NCBI GenBank assembly: GCA_963682175.1
Contig: OY821775.1
Location: 37,322,053 to 37,386,052, forward strand
Direction: 5' to 3'
Length of the DNA stretch: 64,000 bases
From: Triglochin maritima
Lineage: Eukaryota; Streptophyta; Magnoliopsida; Alismatales; Juncaginaceae
Part shown: positions 44,286 through 56,940 of the stretch, piece after piece
Position numbering within the stretch: position 1 is the stretch's first letter
How the letters are laid out: the number at the start of each line of letters is the position of its first letter
Translations under genes and position numbers: made by a program
Notes under the pieces: generated by a model
Seen by the model: the letters and a program-made list of their open reading frames with translations, nothing else
Told to the model about the DNA's origin: nothing
The model's database searches: none

Positions 44286-45716
44286 TGATTGACATCATTT
44301 CATGCTTATATTTGTATCTTATATCCATTATCTTTCACCTAAACAATGCTATGTTACGAGTTTTATGTTTAGTTTTCAGGAATAAATAGGTTTGAAGAGA
44401 TGAAGAATAAAAGGACTCAAAAGCTGGGAAAAATGACTGAACTGTGAGATCTGGGGACCAAGATGCAAGGGAGAAGGACCTGAACGCAAGACAGAAGGAC
44501 CTAAGAGCAAAACAGAAAACTCCACACCATCATGGGGAGTATTTTGGCAATTCTATTCGGGTCGGAGCTCAAATAAACGAAGTAGATGCATCCAAGACCA
44601 CCAAATACACTAAGCAAAGCCCAGCACAAATTCCAGATGGATCCAGACTTTTTAGACCGCCAATTAGCGGTCCAAGACCGCTAATCGGTGGTCTGTTTTG
44701 GGCCAAATCCGCTAAGATTGCTCCTGGACATGTATTAGTGTTTGTTTAGGCTATGTTTGGTATTGGTTTAGTCCCACATCGGGGGATTGTCCCGGTTTGC
44801 CTTTTTCCATGGCTATAAATAGAACTCTTCACCTTCCATTGTAATCACTCCATATTTTAAGTGGCTATTCTTCCTACTAGAAGTGAAGCCTTGAAGCACA
44901 CACTAAAGTAGGAGGATGCTACTTGAAATGTGAGTCATTTTATCAATAAAGTTTTGTGTTTCTTTCATTGTTTGTTTATGCTTCTTGTATTGTTTGTGCA
45001 TGTTTTAGTTTAATCGTCTTTTATTTCTAGCTTTGTTTTAATATGCTTTCTTTGCTTAGTTTAATAATCAGTGTAATGTTTAGTGAGTAGTTCCATCCCC
45101 TTTGGGGGGTGGAGTAGTATGTACCCCCCCTTTGGGGGTACATACATGCAAATGAGAATGGATTGAATGCTTTATTTCCAATGTGTTGATAAAACATGAA
45201 TGTATGCCTGCTTGTTTAGGATAGAATTTATAACTTGATGAGTTTTGCCAAAATGATTAGACACCTCTCATGCTTGTTTAGGTTCTGAAATAAACATCTT
45301 GCATATGTAAATGTTAATCAACTAAGTTGGTGAATAGATTGATAGGTTTTGCCAGAACATTTAGACACTTCCTATGCATGATAACACCACCTTAATTTGT
45401 GCTTAAAGAATGTGTTCAACACCTACCTCTTTGCTTGTGTGCACTCACTCCACCCCTTAGGGGTTTTGCCATATCTGTATTCCAGCATTCTTCTTTTTTT
45501 CTTAGCTTAGTTGTCATCTCATTGTTTGTTTCGTTCATTCGCATTTCATACTTCTTAGCGTAGTTTAGTGTAGAGTAGCATAATCAATCATTCTCCCCCA
45601 ATTTTTGTCACTTGATTTCTGATAAACAAGAGGCTGCTCACCTCCCTGAGGACGACCCGTACTTGCCACCGCTTCATCGCGGCCGTGCACTTGCAGTTTA
45701 ATTAAAACGTTCAACA
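44286..45716 (+). repeat. solo gypsy LTR (A-type, 1431 bp)
   Basis: TGATTGACATC to GTTCAACA with an exact TSD ACCAT (44281-44285, 45717-45721), inserted nine codons into gag of C. USE 44771-44781, TATA 44814-44821; U3 ORF 44444-44749. Confidence 0.9.
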
Positions 45717-45721
45717 ACCAT

Positions 45722-47490
45722 CTCCGCCTCGTGCTCCTTTGGAGCAAGAGGCCGAGTCGTCTCATGGTGGCGAGGGAGATCAGGTTCCATACATGGATTA
45801 CCTTGGTCCGTTCCCACCACCACGTAGACCTCCTTCTCCTCCTCCTCTGACTTGAGAGGAAGGGAGATTCAGTCAGGATCGAGTTCTTGGTGCACCACCA
45901 CCTTAAGTCGACAGGATAGACCGATGACTTTGTGGGAGCAGACCCATCTTGTTCGGGCCGTGCAGCCTTCTTGCATAGTTCTCCCCCCTGCTCGCGGGAA
46001 CAACTACGAGCTGAAACCTCAATATGTGAGCATGCTTCCAACCTTTACTGCCAATAAGGAGTATCTGTATATTTTTATACGCGAATTCGAGGAAGTATGC
46101 TCCATGTTCAAGCTTCAACAGCTTGACGAGGATTCAGTCCGGTTGAGGATGATTTCTTTCGCGTTGAAGCATAACGCGAAGAAATGGATGTACAGCCTCC
46201 CGACGAGCTCCATTCGGTCTTCGGATGACTTTGTGATCGTATTTTTGAAGAGATTTTTCCCTCAAAGGAAAACTCAACAGATACAGCAGCAGATACCTCA
46301 AATGTATCAGACTGAGACCGAATCTTTTCATGCTTTCTTTGAGAGGTTCAAGAACCTTCTCCAGCAGTGCCCTCATCATGGACTTGAGCTATGGCAGCTG
46401 TGCCAAATTATTTATGAGGGCATCAACTACAACACCCGCACATTGTTGGAGTCGATGTGTCAGGGTGACTTCCAAATGAAACCCATCGAGGAGGCATGAG
46501 ATACTTTTGAGTCTATGGCTGAACGTACCTTCGAGTGGGATACCATGAGAGAGCCACCAGCCGCCAGGTCTTCTGGTTGGGCTGGATCATATCATGTCGA
46601 GTCAACTATCGTGTCTGAGGCGAAATTGGCTGCTCTCATGCGTAGGATTGAGAGTTTAGAGTTGGACCGAACTCCTGTAGCTCAGGTCGCTACTCCTGGG
46701 TGTAGTAGGTGTGGACTTACGGGACATGATGACTTGGAATGCGCTTACGCTCCAAGGGATACTGAGCATGCGAATGCGATGTATCAACAGAGACCTGTAA
46801 CGACCCGTACAGTCACTCCTACAACCCAGGATGGCGTAACCATCCTAACTTCTTTTGGGGGCCTAGTGGGGGTCACAGTCAGAGCTCGCATGCTCAACCT
46901 CAACCTCCATCTTATCAACCTCCATGCCCATCGGCGACCTACCAACCCCCATATCTAAGGTCTCAGCACCACAATTACCAACCTGCTCATGCCACATCGT
47001 CGGGTTATTCCAACCAAACTCCACCACCCCAGCGGGTTGACCCCAATGACCCTTCTAGTGATCCGACCCTTCAAGCGTTCATGCAGAGCATGCAAAGTAC
47101 AGTCAAGGCTTTGGAAATGCAAGTTAGCCAGTTGGCTCATCAATTCCATGAACGCGAGAATGGTCAGTTCCCGAGTCAACCTGTGGTAAATCCCAGAGGT
47201 CAGCCTGCTCATGCTAGGCAGAATGTACACAATGTTGAAAGTGACCCTTCCCAACATGCCAATGTTGTCCATACCTTGAGATTGGGAAGGGTTGTTGACA
47301 ACAATGTGGAAATGCCTGAAGCCAACCCTGTTGGCAAGACTTCCGAGGAGAGTCTTGAGCCTGTCAAGGAACCTAATTCTGAGAATCATCCTCATCATTG
47401 TTATGTCCCCAAGGCACCATTCCCTCATCGGTTGACTAAAAACGTGATGAGCATTGAGACAAGATCGTTGAGGTACTTAGGCAAGTAAAG
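45722..47490 (+). pseudogene. C Gag
   Basis: Continues the frame begun at 44261. A Pro-rich start (PFPPPRRPPSPPP) ends in TGA near 45852. The Gag core follows (NYELKPQYVSMLPTF, REFEEVCSMFKLQQL, KKWMYSLPTSSIRS, FLKRFFPQRKTQQIQQQI) to a TGA at 46498. Then comes a knuckle CSRCGLTGHDDLEC at about 46700, and an out-of-frame Pro/Gln-rich linker with coiled-coil-like LEMQVSQLAHQFHE. At least three breaks. Confidence 0.8.
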
Positions 47491-48012
47491 GTGAACATTC
47501 TGTTGTTGGACGTTGTTCAACAAATGCGACCGTATGCCAAGTTCCTCAAGGATCTTTGCACCACCAAGAGAAAAACAAATGTGCCCAAAAAGGCCTTTTT
47601 GGCCGCCAATGTGAGCTCAATATTGACACAGCCCATGCAAGTCAAATACAAGGACCCAGGGTGCCCAACTGTCTCTTGCATGATTGGGAATGTGACAATC
47701 TCTCAAGCTTTATTGGATTTGGGGGGATCTGTGAACCTCCTGCCTTACTCAGTCTATGTCAACCTTGGAATAGACGATCTTAAACCAACGAGGGCAACCC
47801 TCCAGTTGGCTGACAGATCCGTCAAAGTTCCACGAGGGAGTGTGGAGGATGTCCTTATCAAAGTGGGTGAGTTCGTATTTCCAATTGATTTCATCATCTT
47901 GGATACTGAACCTGTGTCCAACCCACAAGGACAAATTCCTGTGATCCTTGGGAGGCCATTTCTTGCGACATCTAATGCTTTGATCAATTGTCGCAATGAC
48001 CTGATGAGGTAG
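47491..48012 (+). pseudogene. C aspartic protease
   Basis: KDLCTTKRKTNVPKKAFLAA, then LLDLGGSVNLLPYSVY with the catalytic Asp, LQLADRSVKVPRG, and VILGRPFLATSNALI. Athila proteases normally have DLGA here; this copy has DLGG. It ends in TAG at 48010, inside the domain's usual C-terminal extension. Confidence 0.8.
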
Positions 48013-48561
48013 TCTTCTGGAAACCTCATGGCGGATTTCAACATCTTCACTCTTGGTAAGCAACCCAGGCTCTTCGACGACACTGTCGCAGCCAATTTCA
48101 TCTAGGACACGGATGAGCCCGAGTCATTAGGCATGTTCGACTCACATCGACATATTATTGAGGTGCCTAATGACCAGGTTGCGAGTGAAGAGAATCTTGA
48201 GGAATCCGCCAGCATTTCTCTAAACGAGGAGGCACATCTGGGTGCTTGCTCCTCTTACCCCGTGGCCCTTGAGCCACATGAAAGTAACTCTGAATCCGAC
48301 AAGGACCCACCTCTGGTCGAGCTTAAACCGCTCCCCGATAACCTAAAGTACATCTTTTTAGGGGATAATGAGACCTTGCCACTCATTATTGGTTCTGATC
48401 TTGCACAAGATCAGGAGGTTTCCCTCAAAAGAGTACTCTTTGAAAACAAAGAGGCGATCGGGTGGTCCTTGAAGGATATCAAGGGAATTAGCTCTGGTAT
48501 TGTTCAGCATTAGATCCACATGGAAGAGGATTCTAGGCCTCGTAGGGACCCACAATGAAGA
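48013..48561 (+). pseudogene. C protease-RT linker
   Basis: VALEPHESNSESDKDPPLVE, LKPLPDNLKYIFLGDNETLP, and EAIGWSLKDIKGISSGIVQH, the standard segment before Athila RT. Stops at about 48103 and 48511. The equivalent segment is kept in the short ORF of E2. Confidence 0.75.
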
Positions 48562-50174
48562 TTGAATCTGGTACTGAAAGAAGTCGTCCAAAAGGAGGTT
48601 CTTAAGTGCTTGGATCATGGCATAATCTATCCTATCTCTGATAGTTCGTGGGCGAGTCCTGTCCATGTGGTTCCCAAAACGTCAGGCGTGACGGTTGTGG
48701 AGAATGAGCATAATGAGCTTATCCCGACACGCCTGCAAACTGGCTGGCGAGTTTGCGTTGATTATCGCAGGCTCAATGCGGCAACGCGGAAGATCATTTC
48801 CCGTTGTCATTCATTGATCAGATGTTGGAAAGGTTGGCCGGACATGAGTATTATTGTTTTCTTGATGGATACTCCGGTTACAACCAGATTCCCATCGCCC
48901 CCGAGGATCAAGAGAAAACCACATTTACTTGTCTCTTTGGCACATTTGCCTACCGTCGCATGCCCTTTGGGTTATGTAATGCGCCGGCAACGTTTCAAAG
49001 GTGTATGATCTGCATCTTCTCCGATATGGTTGAGCGTTTACTTGAGATCTTCATGGACGACTTTTCCATATTTGGCGCTTCCTTTGATGAGTGCCTTCAT
49101 CACTTGAGCCTTGTCCTCAAGCGATGCCGTGAGAAGAACCTCGCTCTCAATTGGGAGAAATATCACTTCATGGTGAAGCGAGGGATTGTACTTGGACATG
49201 TGGTCTCAAGTAGGGGAATTGAGGTCGATCCCGCCAAAGTGGGTCTTATTGCTAATCTCCCACCGCCACGTAATGTGAAGGATATCCGTGCCTTTTTGGG
49301 GCATGCTGGATTCTATCGGCGGTTCATTTGGGATTTTAGCAAAATTACTCGACCTTTCACCGCCTTGTTGGCTAAGGATACCATTTTTGAATTCACACTG
49401 GATTGCCCCCATGCCTTTTTGACCTTCAAGAAAGAGTTGACTTCAGCTCCCATTATTAAGGCACCGGTGTGGACTGAACCCTTTGAGTTAATGTGTGATG
49501 CATCTGACTTCGCTGTGGGAGCAGTGCTTGGGCAACGATTGGACAAATTGCCTTATGTGATCTACTATGCCAGTAGAACATTCAATGATGCCCAATTGAA
49601 CTACACTGTGACCGAGAAGGAATTCGTGGCGATCATTTTTGCTTTGGAAAAATTCCGGTCATACTTGATTGGCTCCCATGTGATTATCTATTCTGATCAC
49701 ACCGCCATCAAGCACCTCATGGCGAAGAAAGATGCAAAATCCCGACTCTTGAGATGGATCTTGTTGTTACAAGAATTCGATCTCGAGGTTCCGGACAAAA
49801 AAGGGTGTGAGAATGTTGTAGCTGACCACCTGTCTCGTCTAGAGACGACCAACCCACAAGGCCAAATTATTGATGACAAATTTCCTGACGAGCAGTTTTT
49901 CACGATCGAATATAACCCTTGGTTTGCTGACATCGTGAACTACCTCGTGACCAAGCAACTTCCTGTGGGTTGGTCAAAATCTGACCAAACCAAATGTAGA
50001 TCTTATGTCAGATTCTTCCACTGGGACGACCCCTACCTATTCAAATACTACTCTGACCAAATTTTCAGGCGGTGCGTCCCAGATACCAATTTCCAAAGTG
50101 TGCTCCATTTCTGCCACTCCAAGGCATGTGGAGGATACTTTGGATCAAAGAAAACTGCTGTCAAGGTGCTCTAA
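48562..50174 (+). pseudogene. C reverse transcriptase and RNase H
   Basis: The first part reads [50 protein letters not shown] one-base shift near 48795 leads to [20 protein letters not shown] with the first catalytic Asp, [13 protein letters not shown], then FMDD (49050-49061) as the YxDD box. The RNase H has [32 protein letters not shown] and [10 protein letters not shown]. It runs on to integrase zinc-finger residues ([13 protein letters not shown]) and stops at TAA 50172. Catalytic residues are preserved; only frameshifts disable it. Confidence 0.88.
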
Positions 50175-51166
50175 TCTTGATTCTGCTGGCCCTCTCTTTT
50201 CAAGGATGCTTACGACTTTTGTAAGCAATGTGATATGTGTTAGCGTGTTGGCAAGATTGGTCGACGTGACATGATGCCTTTGCAAAATGTCTTCGTTGTA
50301 TGGGGCATCGATTTCATGGGTCCCTTCCCGAACTCGTTCGGGAATGTTTACATTCTGGTGTCCGTTGACTATGTGTCTAAGTGGGTTGAGGCCATACCCA
50401 CAAAGACTGATGACAACAAGGTGGTCACCAAATTCTTGAGGGACATTTTGCGCGATTTGGTACTCCTCGTACCATAATCAGCGATAGGGGTACCCACTTC
50501 TGTAATCGCTCCTTTGAAGCGCTTATGAGGAAATATTCGATCACCCACAAGCTTGCGACCCCATACCATCCGCAAACTAGTGGGCAAGTCGAAATCTCTA
50601 ACCGTCAATTAAAACAAATTCTTGAGAAGACGGTTAGTTCCTCGAGGAAGGATTGGTCTACTAAGTTGAATGACGCGTTGTGGGCCTTCTGCACTACGTA
50701 CAAGACCAATTTGGGTATGTCCCTATATCCGGGTAGTGTACGGCAAGGCTTGCCACCTACCCGTCGAGCTTGAGCATTGTGCTTTCTGGGCGATCAAGAA
50801 CCTGAATATGGATCTTGATCAAGCAGGAGTACAACGTAAGCTCGACATTGTGAAATTGGAAGAGCTACGCAATGATGCGTACGAGAATGTCAAAATTCAT
50901 AAGTCCCAAGCGAAGATGTTTCACGATCGCATGATTATGCGATAGGTGCTTACAGTCGGGCAGAAGGTGTTGCTCTACAATTCCCGGCTTCATCTGTTTG
51001 CGGGTAAGCTCCGCAGTCGCTGGTCTGGTCCTTTTATTGTCCAAACCGTCTATCCACATGGAGTGGTTGACATCTTGAACCCAGGGAATGGGGACGTGTT
51101 CAAAGTTAACGGACAACGCCTTAAACCCTACTTGGAGGGGGCACCAGCCGAAGTCGAGGAGGTCAT
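50175..51166 (+). pseudogene. C integrase
   Basis: Zinc-binding CKQCDMC-like remains near 50215, then [15 protein letters not shown] with the first Asp (about 50299), ISDRGTHF with the second (about 50484), and [15 protein letters not shown] with the catalytic Glu (about 50586), the D,D35E triad. The tail is [20 protein letters not shown] and [20 protein letters not shown]. Frameshifts near 50170, 50460 and 50730 and a TAG at 50943. The last codons (VMFLHEPLSYS, ending near 52760) lie beyond the F solo LTR. Confidence 0.85.
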
Positions 51167-52709
51167 TGTTGGCTTTTTGGCCTTAATCTTATGTTTTGAT
51201 GATTTAATCAACGGAATCTTAATTAGAGTAGCACACACTATGCATTGCATATATATTGTATTGTGCTAACCTCTACAGGTGATCAAGACTCAAGAAAGAA
51301 GGAAATGAAGTCAAGACATGTAATTAAAGCTAAATCAAAGACATGTAATCTTGATTTCTTTTGAGTCTTAGGAACAAAGTGTAATTGAGCATACTTGAGC
51401 TAAAATCAACTTAATCACACACTAGGTTCCCTATAGAAGTCACACACGAAATTTCACATAATTTGGACTTCAATAGATCACCCAAACTTAGACCGGAAAG
51501 CACCAAAACTTGAATTGCAAAAGTCTGCCCACATTCGGTTGACCGCAACATGCCGTTCGGTCGACCGGATGATCAATTAATCCTGTTTGTGTTTCCCTGT
51601 CTAGTTTCGATCGACCACACCATATCTTTCGGTCGACCGTCAGATCATATTTTCTCGACCGTTACTTTTGTCGTATATACCCAATGGTCGTATTCGTATT
51701 AAACCAAAAATACCCCAAATGTATTTCATGTATCGGTCGACCGAGGACCACGATCGGTCGACCGTTGGTTCATCTCTTGACAAACCCAAAGTGCCTGTCC
51801 ATAATCGGTCGACCGCCAAAACCAGTTTTGGTCGACCGTTTAACCTTGTCAAAATTCCCTGCTATCGGTCAACTCAATTTCGGTCGACCGATCCATTTTT
51901 TCCTCTACCGAAACGCTTGTTCGGTCGACCGGTAGCCCTATTTGGTCGACCGTTTTCTTAATAGACTTAAGTGTTCAGTCGACTGATTCATATTTCGGTC
52001 GACCGTATCCCTATCGAACCCAAGCGTTCGGTCGACCGTTGCACCTTTTCGGTCGACCGTTTCTGGACAGATTTGCAGCCCGATTTTCTGCTTTGTGTTC
52101 TTTGCACAATATCCAACCAAATCTTGTCCCAACGGATCTATTCTCTCTAATGCTTATAAATAGAGTTGTAAAACACATTTTAACACAACTCTCCCACTAC
52201 AAACTTGCCCCAAACATTAGAGAGAAATCAAAACACTCAAAGCTTCAAACCGGATGATCTTAGTGATCAATTCCTTAATCCTACTCAAGTGTGCTCAAAG
52301 TTTAGAGAGTGTTGTTCCACTCAAGTTCTCAATTGTTGTAAAAGGAAGCAAGGACTTCAGTGAAAGCCCGAAGTGTCCCTCTCGGATTGTGAGAGGAAGA
52401 TTCCAAGCTCAGCGAGGATTGTTCGCGAGTTTGACGGTTGTAAGGCGTTGTCTCCCGTCCCGGAACGGGGAGCGGATAGTGAAGTAGTAGGCAGAGCTCG
52501 GTGATCCGAGCGGAGCTTGCAAGAGAGGATTAGGACCCGGGTGGGGTGCCGAACCTCTATAAAAATCCCCCGACTTCTTGTGGTTTGCATTTTCCTACAC
52601 TTGCTTGTTTTGTTTTTAATTTCCGCTGCGCATATCGATTGCTTAAACAAGTAGGTGATTAGATTAAAAAGTGATTAGTGGACCCATAACCCACACGATC
52701 CTACCTACA
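51167..52709 (+). repeat. solo LTR, family F (1543 bp)
   Basis: TGTTGGC to CCTACA with exact TSD GTCAT (51162-51166, 52710-52714). It carries about 17 CGGTCGACCG or near variants between 51535 and 52060, and TATAAATAG at 52156. It interrupts the last codons of the C integrase. Confidence 0.88.
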
Positions 52710-52714
52710 GTCAT

Positions 52715-54275
52715 GTTCCTTCATGAACCTCTCTCGTACTCAACCATTCATAGTCCTGCATGACTGGTTGAGCTTTCATGTTTGTATAGAAAAAAAAGGA
52801 GAAAAGACTCCTTCAGTGAGCATCGTTTGTTGTGGCCCCAACCCTTGAGTATTTGGGCCACATTCTTTCACGTATTTGTATCCCTTCTTTAGCATCTCAC
52901 AGGTTTTGAGGGAATTCGGGTTTGTGTCCATCAACATAACCATGAACTTCCATTTGCGCTTCATATTGGTGAGATCTTTCCTTTTTCATGCATAAATTCA
53001 TGTAGTCTTTTGCTCACATTCATTGAGGACAATGCATGAAGTAGGTGTGGGGAGGGGGTGTTTTACGTGTGTACATAGTTGAGTCGTTTCCTTTGTTTTT
53101 TGTTTTCTTTTGTGTGTATTGATAGGGTCATGTTAGTGTGCTGCATTTAATATCGATATATCTGCTTGCCATGATCCTTGGGTGACTTGTCTTCTTTTGC
53201 TTGCCTAGTGCCTTAAAATTTTCACATTTCTTTCAAAATCTTCATGTGTTTGCGAAAGAAAATGTTTTTGTGGGTTTTGTGTGTGTTTAGCATGTGCAAA
53301 ACCATTGAGAGACAAAGTAAAAAGAAAGCTCCCAAAATTGTCTTGAACTTGATGCATTAGGATATCTAGTACAATGGCTTTAGGATTTATCTAGTCGTTA
53401 GGATGCACCCCAGTTTTCCTCGGGGGTGAGTAATCATAGGGTTTCAGTGCTCAAACATTTAAACAAATCCACCCTGAACCTAGTGAGTCAATAATTCGTG
53501 TCTGTACTCAAGGACCCTTTTAATCTTATTGTGAGACATTAAGTGTAGGGGTTTTGGTTCATGTATAGATAACAAATAAGTGAGTAGGTGTTCTCTCTTC
53601 TCGCACGGCTCCTATCACTCAGGAAAGTAGGTCTGAGGGGACTTTGTGCCTGGTGCTTTCGAGTCATCTGACTTGGGATGCACCGACCGAACTCCCGTTA
53701 CACGGGTGGTAAGGATTGCCCTATGTGGAGATTTGAGGAAAGGTGTACTTGATAGTGTAAGTCCTTATGGGCAATGATGCATGAAACCTGACCCTGGGAG
53801 AATGAAGCTCCAACTAATAAAAATAAAAAAGAGAGAAAAGAAACAAAAAGAAAAAAAATGGTAATGCAAATAAGAAGCTTTATGGACTTTGCACTTTGTA
53901 TCACTTGAGGATGTTGAGGTTGTCTATGTCTTTCACTTAATTCCTTATTTAACTTGCACGAATGGTTAATTAGGCTAGGTGTGTGGACTGATTACCTATA
54001 TAGAGTCGGCCCGTAGGATTACCGCGTCCCATGATCGACAAATTATGTCCAACGAGTCAAGTGTCTAGATTGAATAATGCATCTTGTTCGGATTTTTGTG
54101 GGTATATCTGCTGAAAACTCTCAGGAGACAACACTCCTCCTCCTAGCCACCAAGGAGGTTTAACGGCTTGTTGCACGAGCTAAGTACAACAGTGATTCCT
54201 ACGAAAGTGAGTTAGGATTTCTTGTTTCTCGTTTGTTTTTCTCTTTCTTTGTTTTGCTCGGGACTAGCAAAAACT
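52715..54275 (+). other. C 3' non-coding region
   Basis: Same conserved region as in E1-E3. Internal polypurine tract at 53038-53060 (GTAGGTGTGGGGAGGGGG), A-rich tract at 53816-53862. No env-like ORF. Confidence 0.7.
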
Positions 54276-54291
54276 TAGGTGTGGGGGTATT
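54276..54291 (+). other. C polypurine tract
   Basis: TTAGGTGTGGGGGTATT just before the 3' LTR. Confidence 0.75.
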
Positions 54292-55329
54292 TTATTGACA
54301 TCATTTCATGCTTATATTTGTATCTTATATCCATTATCTAACACCTAAGCAATGCTACGAGACGAGTTTTATGTTTGAATTTCAGAAATAAATTGGTTTG
54401 AAGAGATGAAGCATGAAACGACCCAAAAGCAGGGAAAAAGGACTTAATTGTGAGACTTGGGGACTAAGATGCAAGGGAGAAGGACCTGAACGTAAGACCG
54501 AAGGACCTAAGCGCAAAACAGAAAACTCCACACCATCTGGAGGGAGTATTTTGACAATTCGATTCTGGTCGGAGCTCCAATAAACAAAGTAGATGCATCC
54601 AAGACCATGAAATACTTCAAGCAAAGCCCAACACAAAAGCCAAATGGATCACCAATTGGCAGTCTGGAACCGCTAATTGGTGGTCCAGATAGCTCTTGAT
54701 CTGCTAATATCTCGGGAGCACGTGTATTAGTGTGTGCTTAGTATATTTTTCGTATTTGTTTAGTTCTACATCGGGGGATTGTCCCGGATTAGCTTTTTCC
54801 ATGCCTATAAATAGAACTCTTCACCTTCCATTGTATCCATCTCCCTCTTTGGTGGCCATCTTCCCTACTAAGAGTGAAGCCTTGAAGCAAAGCTCTGGTG
54901 GAGTGAGGACTGCTTGTATTGAGTGAGTTAATAATAGATGTTTTCCCTTTAATTGTGTTGTTTCTCTCTTAGTTTAATTTCCTTTCATATGCATGCTTAC
55001 TTTTTTGTTTTGTTTTATGCTTCTTTAAAATTTCTTGCTTGATTAGTGTAGTTTAATTTCAGTATCATCCTTCATTTTGTTAGAGTAGTTAGTTTAAATA
55101 TGTGTGAGTAGTTCCATCCCCTTTGGGGGTGGAGTAGATGTGTGTACATGTTATGTAGATGGTATGAATGCTTGATATAAATATTTGTGACAAATATTAG
55201 TATGCTTGCTTGAATTAATAAGGACTTTACTTGATGGTTTCGGCCATAGTTAGGTACATTCCATGCTTGTTATGTTCTTAATAACAACCTTGCATTGATC
55301 ATATTAATCACATAAGTTAGTGTTGTAAA
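54292..55329 (+). repeat. C 3' LTR, left part
   Basis: Starts TTATTGACATC (TG mutated to TT); homologous to 41770-42796. USE decayed to GTTCTACATCG (54763-54773), TATA 54806-54813. It is interrupted by copia Z after GTAAA. Confidence 0.85.
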
Positions 55330-55683
55330 TGTTAGCTTATAACGTTTTACAGGTTCAGGAGTACCTTCTTGGAGAGAACCTGTGGCAGCGGAATGGATCG
55401 GCGATCACCTCACGGAATCCTTTGGAGCACCGGCCGGTCTTCTACTCTCTTGGAGAAGAAGCACGAGTCCACAACCCAAGAGTCCACAGATTGACTTGGT
55501 GGAGGTGGAGGGACGAATGGGTTTGGTGGGGCTAGGGTTTGCACACATGAACATCCATCCAGTGGGAGGCTCCCCTCCTTATATAGATGGCCCACTCTAA
55601 ACCCTAAATGTGTAGTCCAATGGGGACGCGCCATGTGTCAGTGCTTTGGGCAAATATCTTATTAATCCTAGATAAATCCAATA
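55330..55683 (-). repeat. Z 3' LTR (354 bp)
   Basis: Plus strand TGTTAGCTTATAACG to AATCCAATA. Matches 62711-63076. In minus orientation it has a telo-box (55599-55608), TGGGCC (55589-55594) and TATATAAGG (55577-55585). Confidence 0.85.
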
Positions 55684-56940
55684 TCTCCTACTTGCACAAT
55701 AGCACGATAACAACATGTCATCTGCTTTTGTGTCCCTGACACATATGCATATATCCCTGATACATACAATCACACAATGGCAATATATCACCTCTCTATG
55801 TGTTCCCGACACACATGTATACATCCCTGATATATACAACTACTCCTCTCTTCAAGAATGCATCCACAACACGCAAGTCTCTGATCATGTATCCCCGATA
55901 CAAGATCATCTGTGTCCCCGACACATGCACTCTTCCGATCATATGGACAAATGGGTCGTGCGACCGGTGATGCACCTGCAATTAGGAGTCTCAAACTAGA
56001 AACCTTACTAGAAGGCTAGAATGACAACATACTCACAAAAATAATAATTAAGCAGTCAAATGCACATCATTGTTCCCCAGGTTTACTCAGAAACTCACTT
56101 GACATGAACGGTATCTCGATCCCTCGGAGAGAATACCTTCTTGTCCTCAAGGTACTTGCTACTGTATCCAATACAGTTGGGCCCAACAAATACTTTTTAG
56201 TGCAGTCGAGTCAAACCTTTCCCTTCGCTCCAGACCACCATTACACTCAGAGTTGACTCCTTTCCCGAAGATGCCTCTTTAGACCGAATCTCTCATGGTC
56301 ATAGATAACATCCCAAAGTAGCCACATCAAGTCTTTGCTTCATGGTGTTGTCGAAGGTCACTAAGGGTAACTAATGACAATCAAGTCTTGGACTCACACA
56401 GTGACGGAGCAGGGATCCATCCTTTCACTTCCCAATGGTCGCTCAGCACATGTTGTATGATAAACATGTTATGGTGGATCATACTGCACACAACAGTATG
56501 TCTGTCTCTCAACACCATACAAGTCTTAGTCCAGTCACACCCCCTCTGCGCCTGACCCGAGCTTCATCATTGTCGCCTTAACACCATACAGGTGCCACCT
56601 GGTGCCACATCTGATGCTCGCACTTGGCTTCTATAGGTCACATGAATCGTGGGAACATTCATGTCAATCCTCACCAACATAGAGGATCTCATCTTGATTC
56701 CTAATCAAGGCGACTGTCCTATCATGAACTGCTCTGGATCCATCATACAAGATCTCTTCATGATCAGTCTCATCTCTACTCGCTATCAAAAGCGCCAGAG
56801 GTGAATGCTCGTGTGAGTGAGCATTCTTCAGCCTATTGACAGAATAATATTTTATGCTAGAACAACTACATCAACCAAACAGATATAGTCGAAAGGAAAA
56901 ACACAATCACTCATAAAAGGAAGTCAGACATGCCAATACA
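55684..56940 (-). other. Z 3' untranslated region
   Basis: No ORF supported. It includes a purine tract next to the LTR (55684-55700) and a set of irregular CCCTGAYACA/CCCCGACACA words at 55733-55930. Confidence 0.55.

Noticed and set aside
45565..46379. Minus-strand ORFs opposite C gag
   Set aside because: No domain similarity; antisense shadows of gag.
51535..52060. CGGTCGACCG array as a CRISPR or satellite
   Set aside because: It sits within an LTR with exact TSD; distances between copies are irregular and there is no higher-order unit.
55599..55608. Telomeric repeat
   Set aside because: Less than two units of CCCTAAA in an LTR promoter; better read as a telo-box.
55597..55999. Cys/His-rich overlapping ORFs on both strands
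   Set aside because: They come from the CCCTGAYACA repeat words in the Z 3' region; no domain is recognisable.
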